From JBQCEE01 sp051960575 (GTDB lineage Bacteria; Actinomycetota; Actinomycetes; Mycobacteriales; Jatrophihabitantaceae), in the NCBI RefSeq assembly GCF_051960575.1, contig NZ_JBQCEE010000120.1:1-24779 (forward strand): a DNA stretch of 24,779 bases, given 5' to 3'. Within the stretch, counting starts at the first letter, position 1, and each line of letters opens with the position of its first letter. A program made the position numbers and the translations under genes. Shown here one piece after another: positions 7,571 to 15,080 of the stretch. The notes beneath the pieces were generated by a model. That model had not been told where the DNA came from, ran no database searches, and saw only the letters and a program-made list of their open reading frames with translations.

Positions 7571-8491
7571 TCAGGACAGCGGCGTCGACTTCACGAAGCC
7601 GAGGACGTGCGCGGCGAGCACCGGCCCGGCGTCCTCCTGCAGGAAGTGCCCGGCGTCGGTGATCGTCGGGTGTTCGCGACCGGCCGTGCCTGCCATCGCC
7701 TGCTGCAGGATCGGTGCCATGGCGCCGGTGATCGGGTCGCCGTCGCTGAAGGCGACGAGCATCGGCGTGGTCGACGCGGCCAGGGTCTTCCAGGCCGCCC
7801 GGTTGGCCTCGGACGCCGGGTTGTCCGGCTGGTACGGGACGAGCCCGGGCATGGCCCGCGGGCCGGCCTTGAACGACTCGTCCGGGAACGGCGCGTCGTA
7901 GGCGGCCCGTGCCTCGTCGGTGAGCCCGCGGCGGCAGCCCGCGGCGACGAAGCGGCCGATGTCGAGGGTGGGCGCGCCCTGGACGGCCTCGCGGAACTGG
8001 TGCCAGATCTCGGGCATGTCCTGGTCGCCGGTCGGCAGGCCGGTGTTGGCCGCGACGATGCGGGCGAAGCGGTCGGGGTGCTCGGCGGCCAGGCGCAGGC
8101 CGATGAGGCCGCCCCAGTCCTGGCAGACGAGCGTGACGCGCTGCAGGTCGAGGACGTCGAGGACGAGCGAGCGCACCCACTCGACGTGGCGCGCGTAGCT
8201 GTGGTCGTCGACCGAGGCGGGCTTGTCCGACCGGCCGAAGCCGACGAGGTCGGGAGCGATGACGCGCAGCCCGGTGTTGTCGGCGAGCACCGGCATCATC
8301 TTGCGGTACAGGTAGCCCCACGTCGGCTCGCCGTGCAGCAGCAGCACCGGCTCGCCGTCGGCCGGCCCGACCTCGACCCAGGCCATGCGCAGCGTCCCGC
8401 CGTCCTGATCCGGCACATCGGCGTACTGCGGCTCGTACGGGAAGTCGGTGAGGCCGGCGAAGCGCTCGTCCGGCGTCCGGAGCGTGTCCAT
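7571..8491 (-). CDS. Haloalkane dehalogenase-like alpha/beta hydrolase
   Basis: 306 aa, the length of subfamily I dehalogenases (DhlA/DhmA type). Oxyanion-loop HGEPTW (53-58); nucleophile Asp125 with adjacent halide-binding Trp126 in 'CQDWGG'; probable acid Asp252 in 'FSDGDPITG'; base His282 in 'DAGHFLQED'. An Asp rather than Ser nucleophile argues against an esterase. A second halide Trp should come from the cap; Trp163 is a candidate but not proven. Expected reaction: hydrolysis of C-halogen bonds to alcohol and halide. The ATG lies 6 nt behind TAGGTT (8498-8503). It is followed after 37 bp by dcd on the same strand. No halo-acid dehalogenase or regulator is adjacent. Confidence 0.88.
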   Translation of the reverse strand: MDTLRTPDERFAGLTDFPYEPQYADVPDQDGGTLRMAWVEVGPADGEPVLLLHGEPTWGYLYRKMMPVLADNTGLRVIAPDLVGFGRSDKPASVDDHSYARHVEWVRSLVLDVLDLQRVTLVCQDWGGLIGLRLAAEHPDRFARIVAANTGLPTGDQDMPEIWHQFREAVQGAPTLDIGRFVAAGCRRGLTDEARAAYDAPFPDESFKAGPRAMPGLVPYQPDNPASEANRAAWKTLAASTTPMLVAFSDGDPITGAMAPILQQAMAGTAGREHPTITDAGHFLQEDAGPVLAAHVLGFVKSTPLS

Positions 8492-8497
8492 GACCCG

Positions 8498-8503
8498 AAC
8501 CTA
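8498..8503 (-). promoter_or_regulatory. -10 box of haloalkane dehalogenase gene, leaderless
   Basis: TAGGTT on the minus strand, exactly 6 nt from the ATG at 8491. No Shine-Dalgarno and no clear -35. Confidence 0.5.
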
Positions 8504-8650
8504 CGCGGAAGCTGCGCGTGACCGCTGTCGGGGCCGAGGTCCCGATCGATCCGGTCCCAAATTCTTCGTCTCTCGTAGAACCGCCTGCTGATCCAGAGCG
8601 AACTCACAGCGGAAGCCGCCGTGGGGCGGCTCGAACAGGAGGCTGGTCGC

Positions 8651-9343
8651 GTGAAGACCACAGGCAAGTTCCGCCGTCGCGTGGGCGTCATCGCCGCGTC
8701 GGCCGCCGTGCTCGTGACGGGTGGCGCCGCGCTCTCGCTCGCGGCGACGAGCGCCCCGCCGAGCAACGGCACCAGCGTGGGCCACGGCATCAACGAGTTC
8801 GGCTCGACCGTCGGCTTCTACAAGGGCCACGGCGTGCGCTTCAACTACTCGCGCGGCTTCTACTGCGACACGTCGGTGTCGTCGGCCGCGAGCACCGGCT
8901 GCGAGGCGGGCGCCCAGTGGAAGAAGGCCCCGAGCCCGCAGCACGACCCGCTGTACGTCACCGTGCCGCTGGGCTTCTCGGTGCCGCGCTCCCACATCCA
9001 CTGCCCCAGCAACCTGGTCTGCGTCGACCACGGCGGCACCATCGACCTGAGCCGTCTCGAGCCGGCCCTCAAGCCGCTGTTCCCGTCGCTCACCGACGCG
9101 CAGCTCACCGACGCGCTCAAGAACTACGCGCTGCCGGAGCACGACCACTTCGTGACCGACCTGAACAACCGGAAGCCGGAGTGGTGGGACGTGCGCGTCA
9201 TCGGCGTGCTCAGCCCGAAGACCATGGCGGCGATCCGCGCCCACGGTTCGTACGGCTACATCGCGTCGCTGATCAAGAAGGGCGACAAGACGGTCGTCGG
9301 CCCGATCCCGACCAACGAGTTCCTCTACTTCCGCGCCTTCTAG
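8651..9343 (+). CDS. Secreted protein of unknown function
   Basis: 230 aa. The GTG start at 8651 is chosen because AGGAGG lies 8 nt upstream and the next codons give a textbook signal peptide: 'KTTGKFRRR' then a hydrophobic 'VGVIAASAAVLVTGGAAL' core and an Ala-rich cleavage region near residue 33. The mature part has four Cys, in 'FYCDTSVSSAASTGCEAG' and 'HCPSNLVCVD', which could make two disulfides outside the cell. It has several His (HDP, HIHC, EHDHF) and a conserved-looking 'KPEWWDVRVIGV'. I do not recognise a domain. It is a single gene closed by a strong terminator. An exported small binding or structural protein is all that can be said. Confidence 0.75.
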   Translation: MKTTGKFRRRVGVIAASAAVLVTGGAALSLAATSAPPSNGTSVGHGINEFGSTVGFYKGHGVRFNYSRGFYCDTSVSSAASTGCEAGAQWKKAPSPQHDPLYVTVPLGFSVPRSHIHCPSNLVCVDHGGTIDLSRLEPALKPLFPSLTDAQLTDALKNYALPEHDHFVTDLNNRKPEWWDVRVIGVLSPKTMAAIRAHGSYGYIASLIKKGDKTVVGPIPTNEFLYFRAF

Positions 9344-9375
9344 TCGGCGCTCGGGAATTCGTCCCAGCAGTCACA

Positions 9376-9409
9376 CCCGCCCCCTGTGCCCCCAAGCACA
9401 GGGGGCGGG
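9376..9409 (+). terminator. Strong intrinsic terminator hairpin
   Basis: Perfect 14-bp stem: CCCGCCCCCTGTGC (9376-9389) with GCACAGGGGGCGGG (9396-9409), 6-nt loop, then ATTGTCT. It isolates the secreted-protein gene from the regulatory operon downstream. Confidence 0.88.
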
Positions 9410-9410
9410 A

Positions 9411-9441
9411 TTGTCTACCCCGAGATTTCCGGGCCTAATCT
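9411..9441 (+). promoter_or_regulatory. Candidate promoter of the partner-switching operon
   Basis: TTGTCT (9411-9416) and TAATCT (9436-9441), 19 bp apart, start in the T-rich tail of the terminator. The spacing is longer than ideal. No alternative-sigma consensus could be recognised with confidence. Confidence 0.4.
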
Positions 9442-9473
9442 GGGAAGGAACGTCTGGACGAGGAGGTGACGAG

Positions 9474-9848
9474 ATGGAAGCGTCGGCCGTCCGAGGGGAC
9501 GACCCGGTCGTGGTGGCGATGGCAGGGGAGCTCGACTCCTCCGATCCCACGTGGGCGGAGCCGCTCGACGACGCCCTGGCCGCGGGCGAGCTTCGGCTCG
9601 TCGTCGACCTGCTCGACGTCTCGTTCATCGACTCGTCCGTGGTGCAGGCGCTCGTCAGCGCCCACCGCACGGTCGGCCAGGACGGTTGGGTCCGGGTCGT
9701 CTACACCCACCACCTCATCAAGCGGGTCATCGAGATCTGCGGCCTGTCCGAGATCTTCCCGCAGTACACGACCGTCGACGCCGCACTGCGGTCGTCGCCG
9801 AGCCGACTGACCACCGCACGCGCCATGCACCAAGGGGAGCGGCCATGA
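9474..9848 (+). CDS. STAS-domain anti-sigma factor antagonist (RsbV/SpoIIAA-like)
   Basis: 124 aa single STAS domain. Strand 'RLVVDLLDVSFIDSSVVQAL' (split here at 41-60) holds the conserved phospho-acceptor region; Ser54 or Ser55 after Asp53 is the expected site. The ATG at 9474 is chosen because AGGAGG (9461-9466) lies 7 nt upstream. In the family, the unphosphorylated form binds the anti-sigma kinase and frees the sigma factor. First gene of a four-gene overlapping operon; the kinase gene starts within its stop (ATGA). Confidence 0.9.
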   Translation: MEASAVRGDDPVVVAMAGELDSSDPTWAEPLDDALAAGELRLVVDLLDVSFIDSSVVQALVSAHRTVGQDGWVRVVYTHHLIKRVIEICGLSEIFPQYTTVDAALRSSPSRLTTARAMHQGERP

Positions 9849-10318
9849 ACCGCGCGGAGCAGAGCATCGTGCTGCCGCCGATACCGACGAGTGCGCGGCA
9901 GGGTCGCGAGTTCGCCCGACAGACCCTCGCCGCGTGGAACCTGGGCGAGCTGTCCGACGACGTCGCGCTCGGCGCGACCGAGCTCGTCACCAATGCGGTG
10001 CGGCACGCCGGCACCGACATCGTCCTGAAGCTCGTGCTCGACGGTCGGGTCATCGTGTCCGTCCGTGACGGCGAGCCCGCGCTCGACCATCCGCTCGTCG
10101 GCCACATGGCCGACCCGTACGCGACCTCGGGCCGCGGCCTGCACCTCGTGGCGGCGATCAGCACCGACTGGGGGGTGACCACGCTCGACGACGGCAAGGA
10201 GGTGTGGTTCGCCCTCGCCCTGCCCGCCAGCGGGGGGCAGGACGCCGACGTCTTCGAGCTCGACGACCGCCGGCACGACGAGGACACGACTCGTTCCGAC
10301 CCGGGCGTCGCCATCTGA
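9845..10318 (+). CDS. Anti-sigma factor serine kinase (RsbW-like, HATPase_c_2)
   Basis: 157 aa GHKL ATPase. N-box 'ELVTNAVRHAG' (Glu46, Asn50), G1-type 'VRDG' (Asp75) and G2-type 'GRGLHLV' (96-102) are all present, so ATP binding is expected. The last 30 residues are an Asp/Arg-rich tail without structure. It should phosphorylate the STAS protein encoded just upstream and sequester a sigma factor; no sigma gene is in this window, so the target is elsewhere. Overlaps the STAS gene by ATGA. Confidence 0.9.
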   Translation: MNRAEQSIVLPPIPTSARQGREFARQTLAAWNLGELSDDVALGATELVTNAVRHAGTDIVLKLVLDGRVIVSVRDGEPALDHPLVGHMADPYATSGRGLHLVAAISTDWGVTTLDDGKEVWFALALPASGGQDADVFELDDRRHDEDTTRSDPGVAI

Positions 10319-11541
10319 CCGCGGTCGAGGACGGCGAGCGCACCCGCTTCGCCCTGCGGGTGGCCGACGCCCTGGCCGGTTCGCTGAACCTGCGCCGCAC
10401 GTTGGCCTGCGTCGTCCACCTCGTCGTGCCGGATCTCGGGTCGTGGGCCTCGATCGTCGTCTCCGACGGCACCATGCTGCGGCGGATGGACACGGGCGGC
10501 GCCGACGACTTCGCGCGCGGCGCGCAAGCCCGCACGGTCCGGTCGCTCGACCCGGACGTCGTCGCCGTGCTGCAGCGCGCCGGGGCGCAGGCGCAGGTGC
10601 TCGAGGCGCCGCTGCCCGAGGCGGTGCGCGCGGCCTGGCAGGTACCGGCCGTGCCGGACGCCGGTGCGCTGGTCACGGCGCCGCTGTCGACCGCCGCGAT
10701 CGGACGCGCCGCCCTCGCCGTCTGGACACCCGCGGCCACCGCCCACGAGACCGCGGTGCTGCTCGAGGACCTCGCCCGCCGCGCGTCGATCGCCATCACG
10801 GCCGCCGGCGTGTACGAGGAACGGGCGACGCTGGCCTCGACGCTGCGCGCGTCGCTGCAGCCGGCCGCACTGCCCGCGCTGCCGGGGGTCGAGCTCGGCG
10901 CGTCGTACCGGGCGGCGCAGGAGACCACCCAGATCGGCGGCGACTTCTACGACGTCTGGCCCCAGGCGGACGGCAGCTGGACGCTGGCCATCGGTGACGT
11001 CTGCGGCAAGGGGGTCGAGGCGGCGGTGCTCACCGGCAAGGTGCGGCAGTCCCTGCGCATCGCCGCGCGCATGATCGACGACCCGGCCGCGACCCTGCGC
11101 CTGCTCAACGACACGCTGCTCGCCGAGGGCGGCACCAAGTTCGTCACCGCGGTCTACGGGGTGGTGCGGCCGGGCGAACATGGCCTGCGCGCGCGCATCG
11201 CCGTGGCCGGTCATCCGCCGCCGCTGCTGCTGCACGACGGACACGTGACGACGCTGCCGTGCGAGGGCACGCTGATCGGCATGCTGCCGGAGGTGAACCT
11301 GGTGCCCTACGAGCTCGACCTCACTCCGGGCGACACGCTCGTCTGCTACACCGACGGCGCCACCGAAGCCCGGGGCGAGGGTGGGCTGCTCGGTGTCGAG
11401 CCGCTCGAGGAGCTGCTCGCCGACTGCGCCGGGCTCACCGCGCAGGCGGTCACCGAGCGGCTGATGCAGCGGGTGCTGGAACATCTCGGCGGCCGCCCGC
11501 ACGACGACATCGCCATCGTCGCCGTGCGGTGTGCCTCGTGA
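10315..11541 (+). CDS. GAF-SpoIIE (PP2C) phosphatase, RsbU/RsbP-like
   Basis: About 408 aa. An N-terminal GAF-like sensor ('ALAGSLNLRRTLACVVHLV' onwards) is followed by a SpoIIE-type PP2C domain with metal-binding 'GGDFYDVW', 'GDVCGKG', 'CYTDGATEA' and 'PHDDIAIVAV'. Expected role: dephosphorylation of the STAS antagonist, switching on the sigma factor when the sensor is triggered. The start is uncertain. The only long-frame start (GTG at 10204) would overlap the kinase by 115 bp with Arg-rich shadow sequence, and GTG at 10360 would cut into the GAF helix. The CTG at 10315 would give a CTGA overlap matching the ATGA and GTGA junctions on either side. Confidence 0.88.
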   Translation: MTAVEDGERTRFALRVADALAGSLNLRRTLACVVHLVVPDLGSWASIVVSDGTMLRRMDTGGADDFARGAQARTVRSLDPDVVAVLQRAGAQAQVLEAPLPEAVRAAWQVPAVPDAGALVTAPLSTAAIGRAALAVWTPAATAHETAVLLEDLARRASIAITAAGVYEERATLASTLRASLQPAALPALPGVELGASYRAAQETTQIGGDFYDVWPQADGSWTLAIGDVCGKGVEAAVLTGKVRQSLRIAARMIDDPAATLRLLNDTLLAEGGTKFVTAVYGVVRPGEHGLRARIAVAGHPPPLLLHDGHVTTLPCEGTLIGMLPEVNLVPYELDLTPGDTLVCYTDGATEARGEGGLLGVEPLEELLADCAGLTAQAVTERLMQRVLEHLGGRPHDDIAIVAVRCAS

Positions 11542-12560
11542 ACCTCACCGAGTACTGGGCGGCCCTCGAGGAAGGCGACGCCCAGCTCGCGGTGAAGCTC
11601 GCCGAGCGGGCGCTCGAGGACGGTGAGCCGCTGCTCGACGTGCTCGACGTGGTGTGCGCGGCCCAGGCGGAGGTCGGCCGGCTCTGGGCCGCCGACGAGT
11701 GGAACATCGCGCAGGAGCACCGCGCGACCAGCATCAGCGAGGAGGTCGTCGACGCGCTCGCCAACCGCGTGCAGCCGACCGAACGGCGCGGCTCGATCGT
11801 GATCACGTGCGCCGACGGCGAGTGGCATGCACTGCCGTCGCGGGTGCTCAGCACCGCGTTCCGCGGCAGCGGCTACGCGGTCACCTTCCTCGGCGCGTCG
11901 GTGCCCGCACGCCACCTCGCCCAGCTGCTGCACGAGGTCGGCCCGGACGTCACGGCCATCTCGTGCGCGCTGGCGACCCGCCTGCCTGCCGCGCGGGAGA
12001 TGATCGAGGCTTCGCGGGGTGCCGGCATCCCCGTGCTCATCGGCGGCCGTGGCTTCGGCACCGACGGCCGGTGGGGACTCGCGCTCGGTGCCAACGCCTG
12101 GGCGCCGGACGCCCGCAGCGCGGTGCGGCTCGTCGAGCGCGGCGGCCTGCCCGTCTTCGTCACGCCGCCGCCGCGCCACCGCGCACCCGCCGACGTCCTG
12201 GCTCTGCTGCGCCGCCGCCGCACCGAGATCGTGCACGAGAGCCTGCAGCGCATGATGGCCGACGTGCCGACGGTGGCGCGCTACAACGCCTACCAGCGCG
12301 GTCGTGCCGAGGAGGACCTCGAACACATCCTCGACTTCCTCGCCGCCGCGCTCTACGTCGACGACGCCAGCGTGTTCACCGAGTTCATTGATTGGCTGCG
12401 CGAGGTGCTGACGGCGCGCGGCGTGCCGACGACCACGCTCGTCGAGGGGCTGCAGATCGTGAGTGCGGTGCTCGCGTCCGAAGCGGGGCCCTATGACCGC
12501 GCGCTCGACATCCTGCGGCTCGGTGCCGAGCTGCTTCAGCAGCCGGACGCGAAGACGTAG
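11538..12560 (+). CDS. Cobalamin-binding, CarH-like sensor without DNA-binding domain
   Basis: 340 aa. The N-terminal helical bundle carries Trp50, then nine residues, then Glu60-His61 ('LWAADEWNIAQEH'), the W-x9-EH signature of CarH/LitR light sensors that packs against adenosylcobalamin. The B12-binding Rossmann domain follows (about 84-210), with the axial-ligand motif as 'GEWHALP' (His97; Pro replaces the usual Gly of E-x-H-x-x-G) and 'VLIGGRGF'. Residues 215-340 are an all-helical C-terminal domain I do not recognise, with 'EDLEHILDFLAAALYVDD'. The MerR-type DNA-binding domain of CarH is absent, so output is probably by protein contact. It overlaps the phosphatase gene (GTGA), placing it as sensor for the STAS/kinase/phosphatase switch. 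Light sensing is inference; it could be a B12 or redox sensor. Confidence 0.85.
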   Translation: MNLTEYWAALEEGDAQLAVKLAERALEDGEPLLDVLDVVCAAQAEVGRLWAADEWNIAQEHRATSISEEVVDALANRVQPTERRGSIVITCADGEWHALPSRVLSTAFRGSGYAVTFLGASVPARHLAQLLHEVGPDVTAISCALATRLPAAREMIEASRGAGIPVLIGGRGFGTDGRWGLALGANAWAPDARSAVRLVERGGLPVFVTPPPRHRAPADVLALLRRRRTEIVHESLQRMMADVPTVARYNAYQRGRAEEDLEHILDFLAAALYVDDASVFTEFIDWLREVLTARGVPTTTLVEGLQIVSAVLASEAGPYDRALDILRLGAELLQQPDAKT

Positions 12561-13588
12561 CAGGGCAGCTTCGGCTCGGCCGTGACCTCCGGCGCCCCGA
12601 CCGGGTTCACCGGCGCGGCGACCCCGATGAGACCGGGCAGCGCCTGCAGCTGCTGCAGGTAGAAGCCGGCCGTCGTCGGGTCGACCCCGGGCTGGTAGAG
12701 CCGGGTGCAGACGCTGCGGTCGATACGGCCAGGCCGTGCCGGCCCGGCGTGGTTCAGGGCGTCCATGACGAGCGCGTAGGTGGCCGGGTCGACGGTGCCG
12801 ACGTAGAGGTGCTCGTCGATGTCGAGCGGGCAGATGTCCTGCGTCGAGACGTTGGTGATCGCCCCGCCGCCGGTGTGCAGCGCGGAGGCCGAGACGGCGT
12901 CGCTGTAGTTGGGCTGCACGACCTCGTCGGTGTGGGTGAAGATCTCGGTGTAGCTGATGCCGCGGAACGTCTCGGCGGACGAGTTCAACGCCTTGATGAA
13001 CTTGGCGTCCGCGCCCTGCTGCCACGAGGCGGGCGGCAGCGTGGTGCCGGGCAGGTGCGGCAGCGCGGTCGTGCCGTGGGTCGAGCCGGCCATGCCGATC
13101 ACGTCGTCGACCATGTGCCGCGTGCCCGGCCAGAAGCGCAGGGCCCAGCGCATCGACATGCCGCCCTGGCTGTGCCCGAGGATCGCGATGCGCCGTCCCG
13201 CCTTCGCGTACATGAACCGGATGGCGTGCACGAGGTACTGGCCGGCGACGGTGATGTCGCCGAGCGTGTGGTACGGCATGGTCACCGCGCACCACGGCCG
13301 GTGCTGGGCGGTGAACGCGCGCTCGTAGTTCCACGAGTAGTTCTGCTCGGGCGTCACCCCGGTGGCCGGGTTCAGCAGCACCGGCTCGAGCCGACCGGCG
13401 GCGAGGTTGCCGTGGCACAGCAGCGACGCGGCGAGCTTCGCCGCGGGGACGGTGAGCCGCGGGCCGGGACGGTTCAGCGGCGCGTAGGCGGTGGCGGCCG
13501 AGGCGCCGCTCGGGGCGACGGCGACCGCGGTCGTGACGGCGGTGACGGCAGCGGCGAGCAGGGCGAGGGCGCGCTTCATGCCGTCCAT
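12536..13588 (-). CDS. Secreted CalB-like lipase
   Basis: 350 aa with an N-terminal signal peptide ('MKRALALLAAAVTAVTTAV', cleavage near ASA-AT). It resembles Candida antarctica lipase B: 'LLNPATGVTPEQNYSWNYE', 'TMPYHTLGD', nucleophile Ser140 in GHSQGG, Asp221 in 'HTDEVVQPN' and His260 in 'DIDEHLYVG'. Several Cys (58, 100, 253 and two near the C-terminus) suggest disulfides in the exported enzyme. Expected to hydrolyse triglycerides or other esters outside the cell. Start ATG 13588 has GAGG 9 nt upstream; ATG 13579 is equally possible. Its last 25 bp overlap the 3' end of the convergent B12-sensor gene. Confidence 0.88.
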   Translation of the reverse strand: MDGMKRALALLAAAVTAVTTAVAVAPSGASAATAYAPLNRPGPRLTVPAAKLAASLLCHGNLAAGRLEPVLLNPATGVTPEQNYSWNYERAFTAQHRPWCAVTMPYHTLGDITVAGQYLVHAIRFMYAKAGRRIAILGHSQGGMSMRWALRFWPGTRHMVDDVIGMAGSTHGTTALPHLPGTTLPPASWQQGADAKFIKALNSSAETFRGISYTEIFTHTDEVVQPNYSDAVSASALHTGGGAITNVSTQDICPLDIDEHLYVGTVDPATYALVMDALNHAGPARPGRIDRSVCTRLYQPGVDPTTAGFYLQQLQALPGLIGVAAPVNPVGAPEVTAEPKLPCYVFASGC

Positions 13589-13649
13589 CGTGCGGTGCCT
13601 CGCGTCCCCGGATCTTGACCGTGCGCGACAAACCGCGACCGGCCGCCGT

Positions 13650-14966
13650 TCAGAACGACGGGTTGGGGCGCACGAAGCGTTCGTCGATCTCGGCGATCGA
13701 GCGCGCGCCGGAGAGCGCCATCGTGAGGTCGAGTTCGGCGACGACGTTGCGCACGACCTCCTCCACCCCGCGCTGCCCGGCGATCGCGAGGCCGTACATG
13801 TGTGGTCGGCCGAGCAGCACCGCGTCGGCACCCAGTGCGAGGGCGGTGAAGACGTCGGCGCCGGTGCGGATGCCGCTGTCGAGCAGCACGGTCGGCCCGC
13901 GGCCGATGGCGGCGCGGATGTCGATCAGCGCGTCGAGCGAGGCGACCGCGTTGTCGACCTGCCGACCGCCGTGGTTGCTGACGACGATCGCGTCGACGCC
14001 GAGGTCGAAGGCGCGGCGGGCGTCGTCCGGGTGCAGGATGCCCTTGAGCACGACCGGCAGCCGGGTGCGGTCGCGCAGCGTCGCGAGGTGGTCCCAGCTC
14101 AGCCCGGGGTTCGAGTAGATGTCCAGGAAGGTCTCGACCGAGGCCCGGGGCTCGGGCGAGCGGAGGTTGTCGAGGAACCGGCCGGGGTGGTTGCGGCTCA
14201 TCTGCAGCAGCGTGCGCACGGCCCCGAGGGTGACCTCGACGTCCTGCTTCACCGCCCGCTTGATCCGCTCGGCGACGATCTCGCGGAACCGCGGGTCGGA
14301 CGTGTACTGCGCGATGCCGAGCCCCTTCGCGAACGGCAACGAGCCGAGGTTGAGGTCCTGCGGCCGCCAGCCGAGGATCGTCGTGTCGAGCGTGACCACG
14401 ACGGCCTCGGCGCCGATCGCCTCGGCCCGGTGCAGGATGCTGTCGACCAGGGCCTCGTCGGTGCTCCAGTAGAGCTGCACCCACTTCGGCGTCGCGCCCA
14501 TCGCCGCCGCGGAGTCCTCCATCGGGTTGCAGCCCTGGTTGCTGAAGATGTACGGGACGCCGGTGGCGGCGGCCGCCCGCGCGATCTGCAGGTCGCTGTC
14601 GGCGCCCATGAGCGCCCCGGCCCCGACCGGCGCGAGCAGCAACGGGCTGGTGAGCCGGGTGTTCACGACGGTGGTCGACAGGTCGCGCGTGGTGTGCCCG
14701 TGCGCCATGCGCGGCACGGTGACCCAGCGGTCGAACGCGCGGCGGTTGTTGCGCATCGTCCGCCCCTCGCCGGCGCCACCCGCGACGTAGGCCCACGCCT
14801 CCGCCGAACTCGCCGCGCGCGCCGCCCGCTCGAGGGTGGCGAAGTCGGTCGGGACGACGGGTCGCCGGCCGAGCACACCCTGTCGGTAGATCGACGTCTG
14901 CCGGTCGCGCCCGGGGCCGGTCGTCGCGGCCGCGGCCGGCGCCGCGTGCTCCTGCTCGATGGTCAC
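13650..14966 (-). CDS. FMN-dependent alpha-hydroxy acid oxidase, lactate 2-monooxygenase-like
   Basis: 438 aa. TIM-barrel FMN enzyme with 'LLLAPVGAGALM', 'WVQLYWSTDEALVDSIL', 'VTLDTTILGWRPQDLNLG', the catalytic 'SNHGGRQVDN' and phosphate-binding 'DSGIRTGADVFTALALGADAV' (given in parts). The long segment between the Thr-Asp strand and 'LPVVLKGI' fits lactate 2-monooxygenase of mycobacteria (lactate + O2 to acetate + CO2) better than glycolate oxidase. An oxidase or dehydrogenase acting on another 2-hydroxy acid remains possible. GTG 14966 is chosen because GAGGA lies 9 nt upstream; GTGs at 15005 and 15011 fall on or next to a TAGGGT -10 box (15010-15015). It is 61 bp upstream of the lipase. 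Confidence 0.88.
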   Translation of the reverse strand: MTIEQEHAAPAAAATTGPGRDRQTSIYRQGVLGRRPVVPTDFATLERAARAASSAEAWAYVAGGAGEGRTMRNNRRAFDRWVTVPRMAHGHTTRDLSTTVVNTRLTSPLLLAPVGAGALMGADSDLQIARAAAATGVPYIFSNQGCNPMEDSAAAMGATPKWVQLYWSTDEALVDSILHRAEAIGAEAVVVTLDTTILGWRPQDLNLGSLPFAKGLGIAQYTSDPRFREIVAERIKRAVKQDVEVTLGAVRTLLQMSRNHPGRFLDNLRSPEPRASVETFLDIYSNPGLSWDHLATLRDRTRLPVVLKGILHPDDARRAFDLGVDAIVVSNHGGRQVDNAVASLDALIDIRAAIGRGPTVLLDSGIRTGADVFTALALGADAVLLGRPHMYGLAIAGQRGVEEVVRNVVAELDLTMALSGARSIAEIDERFVRPNPSF

Positions 14967-15009
14967 GGCGATGCGTCCTCTCGTCGGCCTCACGTGCGCG
15001 GTCACCGTC

Positions 15010-15015
15010 ACCCTA
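15010..15015 (-). promoter_or_regulatory. -10 box for the lactate monooxygenase-like gene
   Basis: TAGGGT on the minus strand, 43 nt upstream of the chosen GTG at 14966. This leaves a leader with a GAGGA ribosome-binding site. Confidence 0.4.
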
Positions 15016-15080
15016 GGCCCGCGTCACCGGCCGCCCGCGGGGTCGTTGGTCAGGATGTCCGCCGCAGAAGGGAGACCCCG

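Noticed and set aside
10204..10314. Upstream extension of the SpoIIE phosphatase from GTG 10204
   Set aside because: It would overlap the kinase gene by 115 bp and encode an Arg/Pro-rich stretch typical of out-of-frame reading.
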